Shown one piece after another: positions 54,761 to 63,829 of a stretch of DNA of 64,000 bases (within the stretch, counting starts at the first letter, position 1; every line of letters begins with the position of its first letter). Position numbers and translations under genes: made by a program. The notes beneath the pieces were generated by a model. The model was given only the letters and a program-made list of their open reading frames with translations. It searched no databases and was not told the DNA's origin. Source of the stretch: Oscillospiraceae bacterium (GTDB taxonomy: Bacteria; Bacillota; Clostridia; Oscillospirales; Acutalibacteraceae). The stretch is from the NCBI GenBank assembly GCA_015065785.1, contig SVPR01000008.1, positions 35,337 to 99,336 on the forward strand. Reading direction: 5' to 3'.

Positions 54761-54783
54761 TCTGATTTACAAATTAAATAAGC

Positions 54784-54817
54784 AAAACGGAACGCCTTAA
54801 CAAGTTGTTCCGTTTTT
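54784..54817 (+). terminator. Terminator between rny and ymdB
   Basis: AACGGAAC (54786-54793) and GTTCCGTT (54807-54814), with an inner CTT/AAG contact, are followed by TTT. Confidence 0.7.
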
Positions 54818-54864
54818 GTATTTAGTTTTTTAATTTCGGCGTATGCCATAGAAAGAGCAAAAAA

Positions 54865-55635
54865 ATGCGTTTATTATTTATTGGTGATGTAGTAGGTATT
54901 GGCGGTTGCGAATTCTTAATGAAGAAATTACCTGACTACAAAAAAGAAAATGGTGTAGATGTCTGCATTGCAAATGGTGAAAATTCAGCACAGGGCAATG
55001 GTGTAACACCATTTTCGTGTAAAATGCTTTATGACAGCGGTGTCGATTTCATAACCTTAGGTAACCATTCCTTCAAAAGACCTGAGATTATGGATTATTT
55101 AGACAAAGAAAGTGCAATAATAAGACCGTACAACTTCCCGAAAGGTGCACCCGGTAAGGGTGTCGGCATTATTGATAAGGGCAGGTACAGAATTGCTGTT
55201 ATCAACTTAATGGGTACAGTTTATTTAGATGCACTTAACAATCCGTTTTTAGAAATTGAAGAAGCATTAAAGGAAATTGAAGATTGCAAAACAGTAATTG
55301 TAGATTTTCACGCAGAGGCGACTGCAGAAAAGCGTTCTTTAGGCTTTTATCTTGATGGTAGAGTTACCGCAGTTTTAGGAACACACACTCATGTTCAGAC
55401 TGCCGATGCACAGCTTTTGCCTCAGGGCACTGCTTATATTACAGATGTCGGAATGACGGGACCTGTTCAGTCAGTTTTAGGAATAGACCCTGAATTAGCG
55501 ATAAAAAAGATGAAATCTCATGTGCCTGTAAGGTTTTCTAATGCAGAAGGCAAACATTCTATGGATGCATGTCTTATTGATATTGATGAAAAAACAGGTA
55601 AAGCAACATATATAAAAAGGGTGGTGCTTAAATGA
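54865..55635 (+). CDS. ymdB: YmdB-family metallophosphoesterase
   Basis: This 256-residue calcineurin-like phosphoesterase is of the YmdB type, reported to hydrolyse 2',3'-cyclic nucleotides and affect biofilm and mRNA decay. It has FIGDVVGIGGCEFL, CIANGENSAQGNGV, FITLGNHSFKRPEI (metal residues), VDFHAEATAEKRSLGFYLDGRVTAVLGTHTHVQTADAQ and YITDVGMTGP. Its place after rny is conserved. The stop overlaps the next start by four bases (ATGA). Confidence 0.94.
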   Translation: MRLLFIGDVVGIGGCEFLMKKLPDYKKENGVDVCIANGENSAQGNGVTPFSCKMLYDSGVDFITLGNHSFKRPEIMDYLDKESAIIRPYNFPKGAPGKGVGIIDKGRYRIAVINLMGTVYLDALNNPFLEIEEALKEIEDCKTVIVDFHAEATAEKRSLGFYLDGRVTAVLGTHTHVQTADAQLLPQGTAYITDVGMTGPVQSVLGIDPELAIKKMKSHVPVRFSNAEGKHSMDACLIDIDEKTGKATYIKRVVLK

Positions 55636-57149
55636 AAAAAATAATCGCAATTTTACTTATATTATCTTTTTCAGTAACACTCTTTTCGTGTGATAATAGC
55701 ACAGGTAACGAAGAAGAAACCGAATCAGGTGATTGGGAATATGTTTTGCCGACACCTGTTGTTAATGCTGATGTTTCTTTGCCGTTTACTTCTGCTGATA
55801 GCTTCAATCCATACAAGTCAAAAAGCAAATTGAACAGAAAGCTTATACCGCTGATGTATGAGGCACTTTACAGTAAAACTGAAGATGGCTACGGCTATCC
55901 GCAATTAGCGTTAAGTGCAACCGAAAGCGGTAAAACAGTTACAATCAAGTTAAAACAGGGTATTGTATTTTCTGACGGAACGCCTTTTAATGCAGATAAT
56001 GTTAAATATTCTTATGAGCTTGCAAAAAAGAATGCTTACTATAAGAATAATTTGAAAGATATCAAAGCTTTTCAGGTTGTTGATAATTTTACTCTGAAAA
56101 TAACTTTCAGTGGTGCAATGCTTTCGCCACTCAATCTCCTTTCGTTCCCGATTGTCCTTGAAAATGGCAATGCGTTCTTAGGTACAGGCAAATATGTTTT
56201 AAAATATCTCCAGAGTACACCTTATTTTGAGGTTAATAAAAATAACGCAAATTACAGTCCGCAGTGGAATAAGCAAATCGCACTTTACGATATGGCAGGC
56301 TCTTCAAGTGAGGTTTATGCTTTCAAGGCTAATAAAATAAGTGTTTATGATGATGATTTGACTGACGGTGCTTACGAAAACCTTTCCTCAAAAACAGTTT
56401 CTGTTCCTACAAATAATTTGGTTTATGCAGGACTTAATATGAAGTGGGCAGGCTCAATTACTTCTGTTGCCTGGATAAGAAGAGTTATAAATATAGGCAT
56501 AAATCGTGTCGATATAGGTGCGGCATCCTTTTTAGGTCAGACAGAGCCTGCAACAACACCATTTAAACCGAGCTTTTATAAGCTTTCGGGGCAGGAATTA
56601 CTTGAGCCGACAGGCGACCTTAACAGAGCAATAAATATTTTAGAAGAAAATGGCTACGATAAATTCACCAATGAGGGCTACAGAACAGACGGTGTTAACA
56701 CCTTAAAGCTTTCTATTTTAGTGTGTAATGAAAACCCTTACAAAAAAGGCGTTGCCGAGGCACTTCAGAAATCTCTGGCAACATTAGGTATTAAAGCAAC
56801 AATAAGCCTTAAAAATAATGAGGAATATCTGAAAGCTTTAGAAGCAGGGCATTATGAAATTTACATTGGCGAAATTGAATTACCTGCCGATTGCGATTTA
56901 AGTGAATTCTTTACAGAAAACGGACAGGTGAATTACGGCATAGCAGAAAAAACATCTGCACTTTACAGCAATTTTAAAAGCGGAAAAGCAAATATGACAG
57001 AGCTTATTGAGGGCTTTTATTTGCAAGCTCCGTTTGCACCGCTTTTTTACAGAAAAACAGTTATGTCGGTTAACCCTAATATAAGTGGAATTACCACTAA
57101 TGAGGGTGATGTTTACTTGTCAGTTTCCGATTGGCGTGTTAAGAAATAA
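55632..57149 (+). CDS. Peptide/nickel-type ABC solute-binding lipoprotein (SBP_bac_5)
   Basis: This 505-residue lipoprotein has its lipobox at LFSC (Cys20). Family-5 features are LPFTSADSFNPYKSKSKLNRKLIPLMYEAL near the N-terminus, then KLKQGIVFSDGTPFNADNVKYSYELAKK, FTLKITFSGAMLSPLNLL and INIGINRVDIGA. It should bind oligopeptides or a similar ligand, but no Opp/Dpp permeases or ATPases adjoin it. Coupling to ymdB by ATGA overlap is unusual for a transporter part. It could be a receptor or an orphan binding protein. Confidence 0.87.
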   Translation: MKKIIAILLILSFSVTLFSCDNSTGNEEETESGDWEYVLPTPVVNADVSLPFTSADSFNPYKSKSKLNRKLIPLMYEALYSKTEDGYGYPQLALSATESGKTVTIKLKQGIVFSDGTPFNADNVKYSYELAKKNAYYKNNLKDIKAFQVVDNFTLKITFSGAMLSPLNLLSFPIVLENGNAFLGTGKYVLKYLQSTPYFEVNKNNANYSPQWNKQIALYDMAGSSSEVYAFKANKISVYDDDLTDGAYENLSSKTVSVPTNNLVYAGLNMKWAGSITSVAWIRRVINIGINRVDIGAASFLGQTEPATTPFKPSFYKLSGQELLEPTGDLNRAINILEENGYDKFTNEGYRTDGVNTLKLSILVCNENPYKKGVAEALQKSLATLGIKATISLKNNEEYLKALEAGHYEIYIGEIELPADCDLSEFFTENGQVNYGIAEKTSALYSNFKSGKANMTELIEGFYLQAPFAPLFYRKTVMSVNPNISGITTNEGDVYLSVSDWRVKK

Positions 57150-57152
57150 TAC

Positions 57153-57181
57153 TTGTATTTAACAAACAAATATTATATAAT
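57153..57181 (+). promoter_or_regulatory. Promoter of the 604-aa membrane protein gene
   Basis: TTGTAT (57153-57158) and TATAAT (57176-57181) have a 17-bp spacer, 29 bp before ATG 57211. Confidence 0.65.
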
Positions 57182-57210
57182 TATGACATTGTTTTATAGG
57201 AGGCGTTTTA

Positions 57211-59025
57211 ATGGACCCGATTAAAGTTGACTTTTCAGGCAAGGGTAAACCTACTGAGGTAATAATCCCACCTGAGAAAAAGATTCTTAAAATTATTATT
57301 GCAATTATTTTAACATTAGTAGGCGGTGCAGTTGCTTACTACTTTATGTTACCTGCACTCAATTTTAAATCCTTGGATTTCTATTATTTTATAGGTATTC
57401 TTGTTGCAATTTATGTTGTTTCAACATTCATTTTGAGCAAGGCGTTTATGAAGCCTGAGTATATTCCTTATGTTAAAAAGAGAGCAACAATACCTGTTAT
57501 TATTGGCCTTGTATTTGCGTTAGTTCTTGGCGTAGGTTATTTAACATCCTGCGAGCTTTTCAGAGCAAGAGCATACAGCGAGATTATTGATGTTAAAACT
57601 GAAAATTTCGGTGAAAACGAAAACAGTATTACAACAATTACAAGCCTTGAAGACTTTTCTGCAGTTCCTATGATTGATAAAGAGGTTGCAGAAAACCTTG
57701 CAAATAAAAAATTGGGTGAGCTTTCAGAATATGTTTCACAGTTTGTTATTGACAGTGCTTATTCAACACAAATCAACTATAAAGGCAACCCTTACAGAAT
57801 TTTCCCGTTAAAATATGGCGATGTTTTCAAATGGTTCAATAATACCCGTGACGGTATTCCTGCATATATTTCGGTTAATATGTACACACAGGAAGCAAAT
57901 ACCGTTATTTTGAAAGGTGAAGGTCTTAGCAATATCAAGGTTTCAACAAACGAATATTTCAACGAGAAGCTTAATCGTGTTCTTCGTTTTGCATTCCCGA
58001 CATATATGTTTGGTACACCATCGCTCGAAATTGACGAAAATGGCAAACCTTGGTGGGTGTGTGAAGTAGTTGACAAAACTGTTGGTCTTATCGGCGGTAC
58101 TGATGTTATCGGTGTTGTTTTAGTTGACGCAGCAGATAAAAATAATATCAAAGAATATTCACTCGAAGAAATAAGAACTAATAAAGAAATTCAATGGATT
58201 GACCAGATTTATTCTGACGATTTGCTTGTTAAACAATATAACTACTTCGGTAAATACAGCGGTGGTTTTATCAATGCATATATTGGTCAGTCAGGCGTTG
58301 TTTCTACAACTGAGGGTTCAAGCTATATTGCATCAGGCGATGATGTGTGGCTTTACACAGGTGTTACATCAGTTACAAGCGACGATTCTATTGTAGGCTT
58401 TGCAATTATCAACCAGCGTACAAAGGAAGCAGTTTTCCAGAGAATTGCAGGTACAACTGAAAGTGGTGCTCAGAAATCTGCTGAAAGTATTGTTTCAGAT
58501 AAGGGCTGGAAAGCAACATTCCCGGTGCTCCTTAACATTGACGGTGAAGCAACTTACTTTATGGCTCTTAAAGACAACAGCGTTGTAAAGAGCTTCGCAA
58601 TGGTAAGTGTTGAAAGAGTTCAGGATGCTGTAAGAAGCGAAGATGACGCTAACCCTGATATTGAAGCTTGTCTTAAGGCGTATGTTAATAAAGTAAAAGC
58701 AAGTGCAGGTCTTGTACTTAACATTGACTACAACGCAGTTCTTCCCGATTCTATAAGCGGTGGCGATTCATCAAATAATGGTGGCGACACTACTGACAGC
58801 ACAGAATCAACAATTGAGAGCGTTACAGGTGTTATTACAGATATCCGCACAGCAGTTGAAAACGGCAACAGTGTTTATTATATTGCACTTGACGGCAAAG
58901 CAGTTTACTACTCAATGTCTGCAGTAAATGACAATAATGTTGTTATTCTCAATGTAGGCGATACAGTAACTATCACTTACAAAACACAGGAAGGCAAAAT
59001 TATTCCTGCTAAGAGTATAAAATAA
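57211..59025 (+). CDS. Unknown membrane-anchored protein with large extracytoplasmic domain
   Basis: This 604-residue protein has three hydrophobic helices near the N-terminus (IIIAIILTLVGGAVAYYFML, FYYFIGILVAIYVVSTFIL, IPVIIGLVFALVLGVGYLTSC). A soluble region of about 400 residues follows, with duplicated-looking segments (PLKYGDVFKWFNNTRDGIPAYISVN, IDENGKPWWVCEVVDKTVGLIGG, INQRTKEAVFQRIAGTTESGAQKSAESIV). A Gly/Ser/Asp/Thr linker (GGDSSNNGGDTTDSTES) and a small terminal beta domain (IDGKAVYYS-like, DTVTITYKTQEGKIIPAKSIK) complete it. The parts GNPYRIFPL and YPTYMFGTPSLE-like (FPTYMFGTPSLEID) suggest PepSY-like or propeptide-like folds. I do not recognise the family. Confidence 0.75.
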   Translation: MDPIKVDFSGKGKPTEVIIPPEKKILKIIIAIILTLVGGAVAYYFMLPALNFKSLDFYYFIGILVAIYVVSTFILSKAFMKPEYIPYVKKRATIPVIIGLVFALVLGVGYLTSCELFRARAYSEIIDVKTENFGENENSITTITSLEDFSAVPMIDKEVAENLANKKLGELSEYVSQFVIDSAYSTQINYKGNPYRIFPLKYGDVFKWFNNTRDGIPAYISVNMYTQEANTVILKGEGLSNIKVSTNEYFNEKLNRVLRFAFPTYMFGTPSLEIDENGKPWWVCEVVDKTVGLIGGTDVIGVVLVDAADKNNIKEYSLEEIRTNKEIQWIDQIYSDDLLVKQYNYFGKYSGGFINAYIGQSGVVSTTEGSSYIASGDDVWLYTGVTSVTSDDSIVGFAIINQRTKEAVFQRIAGTTESGAQKSAESIVSDKGWKATFPVLLNIDGEATYFMALKDNSVVKSFAMVSVERVQDAVRSEDDANPDIEACLKAYVNKVKASAGLVLNIDYNAVLPDSISGGDSSNNGGDTTDSTESTIESVTGVITDIRTAVENGNSVYYIALDGKAVYYSMSAVNDNNVVILNVGDTVTITYKTQEGKIIPAKSIK

Positions 59026-59029
59026 TTTT

Positions 59030-59070
59030 TTATCCCCTATGCAATTTGAATTTGCATAGGGGATAAGTGT
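59030..59070. terminator. Bidirectional terminator between convergent genes
   Basis: TTATCCCCTATGCAA (59030-59044) and TTGCATAGGGGATAA (59052-59066) form a perfect 15-bp stem with a 7-nt loop and T-rich flank on both strands. Confidence 0.92.
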
Positions 59071-59072
59071 TT

Positions 59073-61481
59073 TTAAATAATCAACATTTCTTCTTCTCTC
59101 AACTCACCATTCTCATAAACAACAGTTTTTACTTCGTATTTACCGAAATTAAGTGGTAATGTGGTTGAATTAACAGAAATACTTGTTTTGATTTCATCAT
59201 TACTATTATTTAAAAGACGGAAAATTGTTGCGTTTTTGTTATCTGCCTTTTTCATAGTAACGAGTGAAATTATATCGTCACCTAATGAAACATCAAAATC
59301 CTTTTCTTTATTTTGTGATGGCACAGGGAAAAGGTTTAGAGCATACGGCTTTTGAGTAAATTCCTGAGCTTTTCTTTCAAGCTTGTTTGTATCAGTGACA
59401 GTTAATCTGAATGAAAAACTGTTTTCGCCCTGGTCAATCTTCTTTGTGAAGCGGTCGCTTGGAATTAACTGACGGTCATTTATCGGGTGAGCACAGTAGG
59501 TAACACCACGCACAAGTGAAATATATAAAGCGTTGTTTTCAAAATGGCTTCCGTAAGTGCCATTGTTTAAAAGTGCAAGACTCTTATTGTTATTGTCAAG
59601 TGCAATAAATCGGTGAGCAACATTTTCTCTTGCATCAGTAAATAATTTTTCAGTACCAAAAGCAGTTTGTCCTATAAGTTTACCATTTGTTAAAACGGGT
59701 ACTTTTAACTTGATGATTTTGTCAATATCACCCATAAAGAGTGTTACATCAATGTCAATATCATCATTAAGTTTATATATTTTATATTTTATTACTGCTC
59801 TTGTGTTTTCGCTTTCAAAAAACGCTTCTACACCTAAGAAAATATCACCGTCTTCAATAATCTGAATGCTCTTCATATTTTTGAAAACACCACTCGGAGT
59901 TTTCATTAGTGTGAAGGCTTTTTCATTTGTACCCATTCTTTTTTGTTGTTCGTCGCTCATTCCCCAAGGGTCAGCGTTATCAGTAAATTCAACCAACTCG
60001 AAGCCGTCTTTTATGTAGTCAACACCATCAATACTATATCTTTTCAAAAGACCTGTTTCTTTATCAATTTCAACATATTTTCTGTCGTTTTTGAATACAA
60101 GCTTTTCTTTTGCTTCTTTGTTTTTTATAGGCTCGAATTCTACGAAAACTGAAAAACGGTTAAAGCCTAATGGCGAGAGCTTTGCATTAAATGCAATTCT
60201 TTTACGCCAGTCAAGATTTAAGTTGCTTTCTTCTTTAATTACCTGATATTTAACCTCGTTTCCGTTTTCGTCAAATACAGTAAGCTTTGAGTAAAGCTCA
60301 TCAGACCAGTTCTGGTCCTGGAGCATAAATTCACACTCGACTGTATCTTCTAATTCATAAGGGTGTGGGTTAAATACAAAAATAGGGTATTCACCCGGAC
60401 GAGATACTTCTTTAACTGATGAGAGAGCAAAAATTGCTCTTGTTTTAAGTCTTTCTGCCTCTAAAAGACCGTGGTCTAAAAGCTTTAAGCCGTTATCCTC
60501 ACCGCATTGAATTGATGAGCCGGGGAGAACATCGTGGAACTCAGTATTAAGTAAATCTTCTGTGATTTCGTGAATTTTCTCTTCGGGATAGTCCTTTAAT
60601 AAACCTTTATTATATGCAGTTGAAAGGATTTTTTCTGTAAAGAAAAGTTCATTTTCGAGTAAAGCGTGTTTTTTCTTTACCCTGTACATTGAAGAATAGC
60701 AACCGGGCATTGAAATTCTTAAAGATTTATCGAAAGAATATGTTGGCTCAACTTCCTTAAAATACTTTTCAGGCGTTGAGTGAATGTAGTTATCATTTGA
60801 AGTTTTTATTAAATCTGTAATGTCAGTTAAGTCCTTGTCAGATGGTCCGCCACCGTGGTTGCCAACGCCCCAGAGTATTAAGCAGGTGTCGTGCTCATCG
60901 TCATTTGCGCGTCTTTCAATGCTTTCTCTTGATTTACCTAAAGGAGAGTTGTATCCGTGTGCTCGTAACGCTTTTATTTTACTTCCGTCAAGACCCTCCC
61001 AGTAAAATAAATCAACATCTAAATCTAACTGACTACCATAAGGACGAGTGAAAATGTAGCTGTCCTGACCGCATTTTTTCATAATCTGAACAAGACCTAC
61101 TGTGTGCCCGAATGGGTCAAAGTTAATCGCAGTAGTAGGGTGAACCCCGAATTTTTCTGAGAAATATCTTTTTGCTTCTAAAATTTGCCTTACAAAGCTT
61201 TCACCTGAAGGCATATTGCAGTCAGGCTGTAAATACCAGCCACCCATAATATGCCATTTGCCTTGTTTCACTAATTCCTGAATTTTCTTGAATAATTCAG
61301 GTGCATATTCTTCAACATATTTATAAACAGTCACTTCATTGTGACAGAAAATATAATCGTGCTTCTCTGCTAAATTTACCGCAGATTGAAAAGTTGAAAG
61401 CACTGCACTCGCACCCTCTTGCCAGTCCCATTGCCAGATAGGGTCAATGTGTGCGTTGCAGACTAAGTGTATTTGTTTCAT
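59073..61481 (-). CDS. Glycoside hydrolase family 38 alpha-mannosidase
   Basis: This 802-residue retaining alpha-mannosidase has no signal peptide. The zinc and nucleophile residues are clear: NAHIDPIWQWDW (His11, Asp13), NFDPFGH (nucleophile Asp122), WGVGNHGGGPSDKDL and a later HDVLPGSSI with zinc-type His. A helical linker (about 270-350) and a large beta-rich C-terminal half complete the family layout. It would trim mannose from imported N-glycan or mannan fragments. Its start at 61481 follows AGAGGG. The frameshifted acetyltransferase gene ends 22 bp upstream. Confidence 0.93.
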   Translation of the reverse strand: MKQIHLVCNAHIDPIWQWDWQEGASAVLSTFQSAVNLAEKHDYIFCHNEVTVYKYVEEYAPELFKKIQELVKQGKWHIMGGWYLQPDCNMPSGESFVRQILEAKRYFSEKFGVHPTTAINFDPFGHTVGLVQIMKKCGQDSYIFTRPYGSQLDLDVDLFYWEGLDGSKIKALRAHGYNSPLGKSRESIERRANDDEHDTCLILWGVGNHGGGPSDKDLTDITDLIKTSNDNYIHSTPEKYFKEVEPTYSFDKSLRISMPGCYSSMYRVKKKHALLENELFFTEKILSTAYNKGLLKDYPEEKIHEITEDLLNTEFHDVLPGSSIQCGEDNGLKLLDHGLLEAERLKTRAIFALSSVKEVSRPGEYPIFVFNPHPYELEDTVECEFMLQDQNWSDELYSKLTVFDENGNEVKYQVIKEESNLNLDWRKRIAFNAKLSPLGFNRFSVFVEFEPIKNKEAKEKLVFKNDRKYVEIDKETGLLKRYSIDGVDYIKDGFELVEFTDNADPWGMSDEQQKRMGTNEKAFTLMKTPSGVFKNMKSIQIIEDGDIFLGVEAFFESENTRAVIKYKIYKLNDDIDIDVTLFMGDIDKIIKLKVPVLTNGKLIGQTAFGTEKLFTDARENVAHRFIALDNNNKSLALLNNGTYGSHFENNALYISLVRGVTYCAHPINDRQLIPSDRFTKKIDQGENSFSFRLTVTDTNKLERKAQEFTQKPYALNLFPVPSQNKEKDFDVSLGDDIISLVTMKKADNKNATIFRLLNNSNDEIKTSISVNSTTLPLNFGKYEVKTVVYENGELREEEMLII

Positions 61482-61503
61482 AAAAAATACCCTCTTTTAT
61501 TAC

Positions 61504-61919
61504 CTAAATATATTTAACTAAAAAGTATTTGCTGAGTTTTTGATTTTCTTTATTCTCTCTTATAAACTCAACACTGAATCCGCTTTTTTTATAAAATTCA
61601 GGTGCCTGAAAATTATAAGTAGATAAATTTATGTTTTTAAATCCTTTGTTTTTGTAATAACTTTCTACTGTTTCAACAAGTTTAGTTCCAATATGTTTAT
61701 TGCGATAATCTTCTAATACAATAAGGTCGCTAATATGGATCTCTTTGTAATAAGCGTGCCCTGTTATTATTCCTACAACTTTGTTTTCTTCTTTTGCAAT
61801 GAAATTAAAAGGGGTGTAATTACAAGTTATGTTATTTTTATGGCAAATTTGTTGAATTCAGTATCAATAATTTCATAGAATTCTTCGGTTAAGGTTTCAT
61901 AATATTCAATGTTTAACAT
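61504..61919 (-). pseudogene. GNAT acetyltransferase broken by a one-base frameshift
   Basis: From ATG 61919 the frame reads MLNIEYYETLTEEFYEIID and stops at TAA about 30 codons in. Adding one A to the A5 run at 61835-61839 (T5 on the plus strand) restores a 138-residue GNAT protein running to TAG 61504, including NYTPFNFIAKEENKVVGIIT, ISDLIVLEDYRNKHIGTKLV (acetyl-CoA loop) and YNFQAPEFYKKSGFSVEFI. The span of 416 bases is one short of 139 codons, exactly as expected. It is either a recent pseudogene or a homopolymer sequencing error. Confidence 0.82.
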
Positions 61920-61972
61920 AGTTTGTTTTCGCTTTCTTTTAGTGATGTTTTGGCTTATGCGAAATGTCATTA

Positions 61973-62121
61973 TGAATGATTTGTAGACGTTGCCTACATG
62001 AATTGAGTGTCATGAATTGCTACGCATGATTTGATTTGCATAACAATGCCGACAGGCAAATCATGCATCGTAAGATGCAAATTATGAACTTTAGTTCAAA
62101 TTATGCTTTGCAAATCATTGT
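61973..62121. repeat. Second palindromic repeat family, copy A
   Basis: About 149 bp contain GTAG/CTAC at the left end, repeated CATGAATT words, GCATGATTTGATTTGC facing GCAAATCATGC, and GAACTTTAGTTC before GCTTTGCAAATCATTG. It is close to copy B at 63830 in the same orientation, with differences mainly in loop positions. Its right edge supplies the rlmD stop codon (TCA at 62115-62117 on the plus strand). Confidence 0.85.
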
Positions 62122-63461
62122 TGAAACAGTGCAACTGTTTCAACATGGCTCGTCCTTGGAAACATATCCACAGGCGTTACTTTTTTGGTTTCATATCCCA
62201 GATTCAACAATCTCTCTGCGTCACGGGCAAGTGTTGCAGGGTCGCAGGAAACATAGACGATTCTTTCGGGTTTCATTTCTGAAACAGTTTTTAAAAGCTC
62301 TTCAGAGCAACCCTTTCTCGGAGGGTCAAGAATTACCACTTTTGGTGTAATGCTTCTGTTTTGTAATTCTTTAATTGCGTCTTTCGCATCACCACAAATA
62401 AATTCTGCATTTTCTATGTTATTGAGCTTTGCATTGAGCTTCGCATCTTCAATAGCGTCAGGAATAATCTCAACACCAATTAAAGATTTAGCTTCCTTTG
62501 CCATTGAAAGACCGATTGTGCCGGTGCCACAGTAAAGGTCTAAAAAGTCGTCATCTTTTGTAAGTGCGGCATATTCTTTTGCTTTGCTATAAAGTAATTC
62601 GGCGGTATAGTGATTTACCTGATAAAATGAGAGGGGAGAAAGCTTCACCTTGACGCCACAAAGAATATCTGTAATAAAGCCGTCACCGAAAAGCGTTTCG
62701 CAGGTATCACCTAAAACAACATTAGTTTTTTCTTTGTTCTTGTTTAAAATAAGTGTTTTAAAGCCATTAACTGCTTTTAAGCTTTCAATAAGCTCATCAC
62801 TGTTTTTAAGTGTATCGCCATTTATTACAACACAAACCATAATTTCGTTTGTGTTAAATGCTTTTCTTAAATAAATGTGACGAATTAAGCCGATGTGCAA
62901 TTCTTCACTGTAAACAGGGATATTGTAGTTATTTATAAATTTTCTGAATATTTCAATAATTTCACCAAATTCAGTTGGCTCTAAAAGACAGTCGTCACCG
63001 TCAATTACACGGTGACTTTTTTTAGCATAAAAGCCAATTTTTAAAATGCCGTTTTCTCGTCTTACAGGGTATTGTGCCTTGTTTCTATATCTTTCTGTAT
63101 TGCTTGAGCCGATTATTGCTTCAAATTCAGGCTCTAAATGAGCTATTCTTAAAAATGCATCTTTAACCTTTTCTGCCTTTAACTGTAATTCTGCATCATA
63201 TTTTAAATGCGAAAAAGAGCAACCGCCACAGTATTTAAAATGCTCACATTCTGGCTCGATTCTGTCTTTAGATGGCTTAATAATCTTCATAGCCTTACCA
63301 ATGGCATAATTCTTTTTTGCCTTTATAATATGGCATTTTATGACATCATTTTTAGCGGTATTTTCAACAAATACCGCAATGCCGTCTTTTTTTCCTACAC
63401 CGCTACCTTCTGAGGTGTAGCCTGTTATTGTTAAATCAAAATCATCGTTTTTCTTAATCAT
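62115..63461 (-). CDS. rlmD: 23S rRNA (uracil-5)-methyltransferase, RlmD/RlmCD type
   Basis: This 448-residue SAM-dependent enzyme makes m5U in 23S rRNA. It has an N-terminal TRAM domain (about 1-60), the iron-sulfur cysteines CEHFKYCGGCSFSH, the SAM motif DLYCGTGTIGLSMAKEA, VILDPPRKGCSEELL (catalytic-loop Pro-Pro) and IVYVSCDPATLARDAERL; the nucleophile lies in the SCDP stretch. Gram-positive enzymes of this type may modify two sites (U747 and U1939). It overlaps the four-helix-bundle gene by four bases. Its stop lies in repeat copy A. Confidence 0.93.
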   Translation of the reverse strand: MIKKNDDFDLTITGYTSEGSGVGKKDGIAVFVENTAKNDVIKCHIIKAKKNYAIGKAMKIIKPSKDRIEPECEHFKYCGGCSFSHLKYDAELQLKAEKVKDAFLRIAHLEPEFEAIIGSSNTERYRNKAQYPVRRENGILKIGFYAKKSHRVIDGDDCLLEPTEFGEIIEIFRKFINNYNIPVYSEELHIGLIRHIYLRKAFNTNEIMVCVVINGDTLKNSDELIESLKAVNGFKTLILNKNKEKTNVVLGDTCETLFGDGFITDILCGVKVKLSPLSFYQVNHYTAELLYSKAKEYAALTKDDDFLDLYCGTGTIGLSMAKEAKSLIGVEIIPDAIEDAKLNAKLNNIENAEFICGDAKDAIKELQNRSITPKVVILDPPRKGCSEELLKTVSEMKPERIVYVSCDPATLARDAERLLNLGYETKKVTPVDMFPRTSHVETVALFQQ

Positions 63462-63814
63462 TGTTTATTTCCTTTTGCAGTTCTAATAGAAGCAATTAGT
63501 AATTTTCGTATTTTACTACATTTTGCAAATAAGTCGGAATATTGTTCAGATGTTATTGCTCCTACAGTTTTAAATAAATCGAGCCAATAATCAGTTTCGT
63601 AACATTCTTTTAAAGAAATCTGGAATTTATTTATAAAATCGGCCTTACTTGAGGCATAATTAGCTTCGTGTATATTTGCACCAACACTCGTACCAGAGCG
63701 TAGTAATTGATTTGTTAAAGCACTAATTTTTTTATTGCCTTTTATATCTGCACAAAGTTCTACAATATCAACAGCAAATGCCTTAGATAAAATTATAAGT
63801 TGGTTTTCTGGCAT
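63458..63814 (-). CDS. Four-helix-bundle protein (23S rRNA intervening-sequence/S23 family)
   Basis: This 118-residue protein has MPENQLIILSKAFAVDIVELC, LTNQLLRSGTSVGANIHEANYASSKADFINKF and KECYETDYWLDLF, the classic pattern of the S23/IVP (TIGR02436) four-helix bundles, first found in 23S rRNA intervening sequences and related to Avd. The start at 63814 follows GAAGGTG; the longer frame to 63934 runs into the repeat and lacks a ribosome site. The ATGA overlap with rlmD makes the two genes a single translation-coupled unit, bracketed by the second repeat family. Confidence 0.9.
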   Translation of the reverse strand: MPENQLIILSKAFAVDIVELCADIKGNKKISALTNQLLRSGTSVGANIHEANYASSKADFINKFQISLKECYETDYWLDLFKTVGAITSEQYSDLFAKCSKIRKLLIASIRTAKGNKQ

Positions 63815-63829
63815 AAAATCACCTTCATA

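Noticed and set aside
62036..62350. A plus-strand 104-codon frame
   Set aside because: It begins in the second repeat family and runs antisense to the conserved SAM-binding C-terminus of RlmD.
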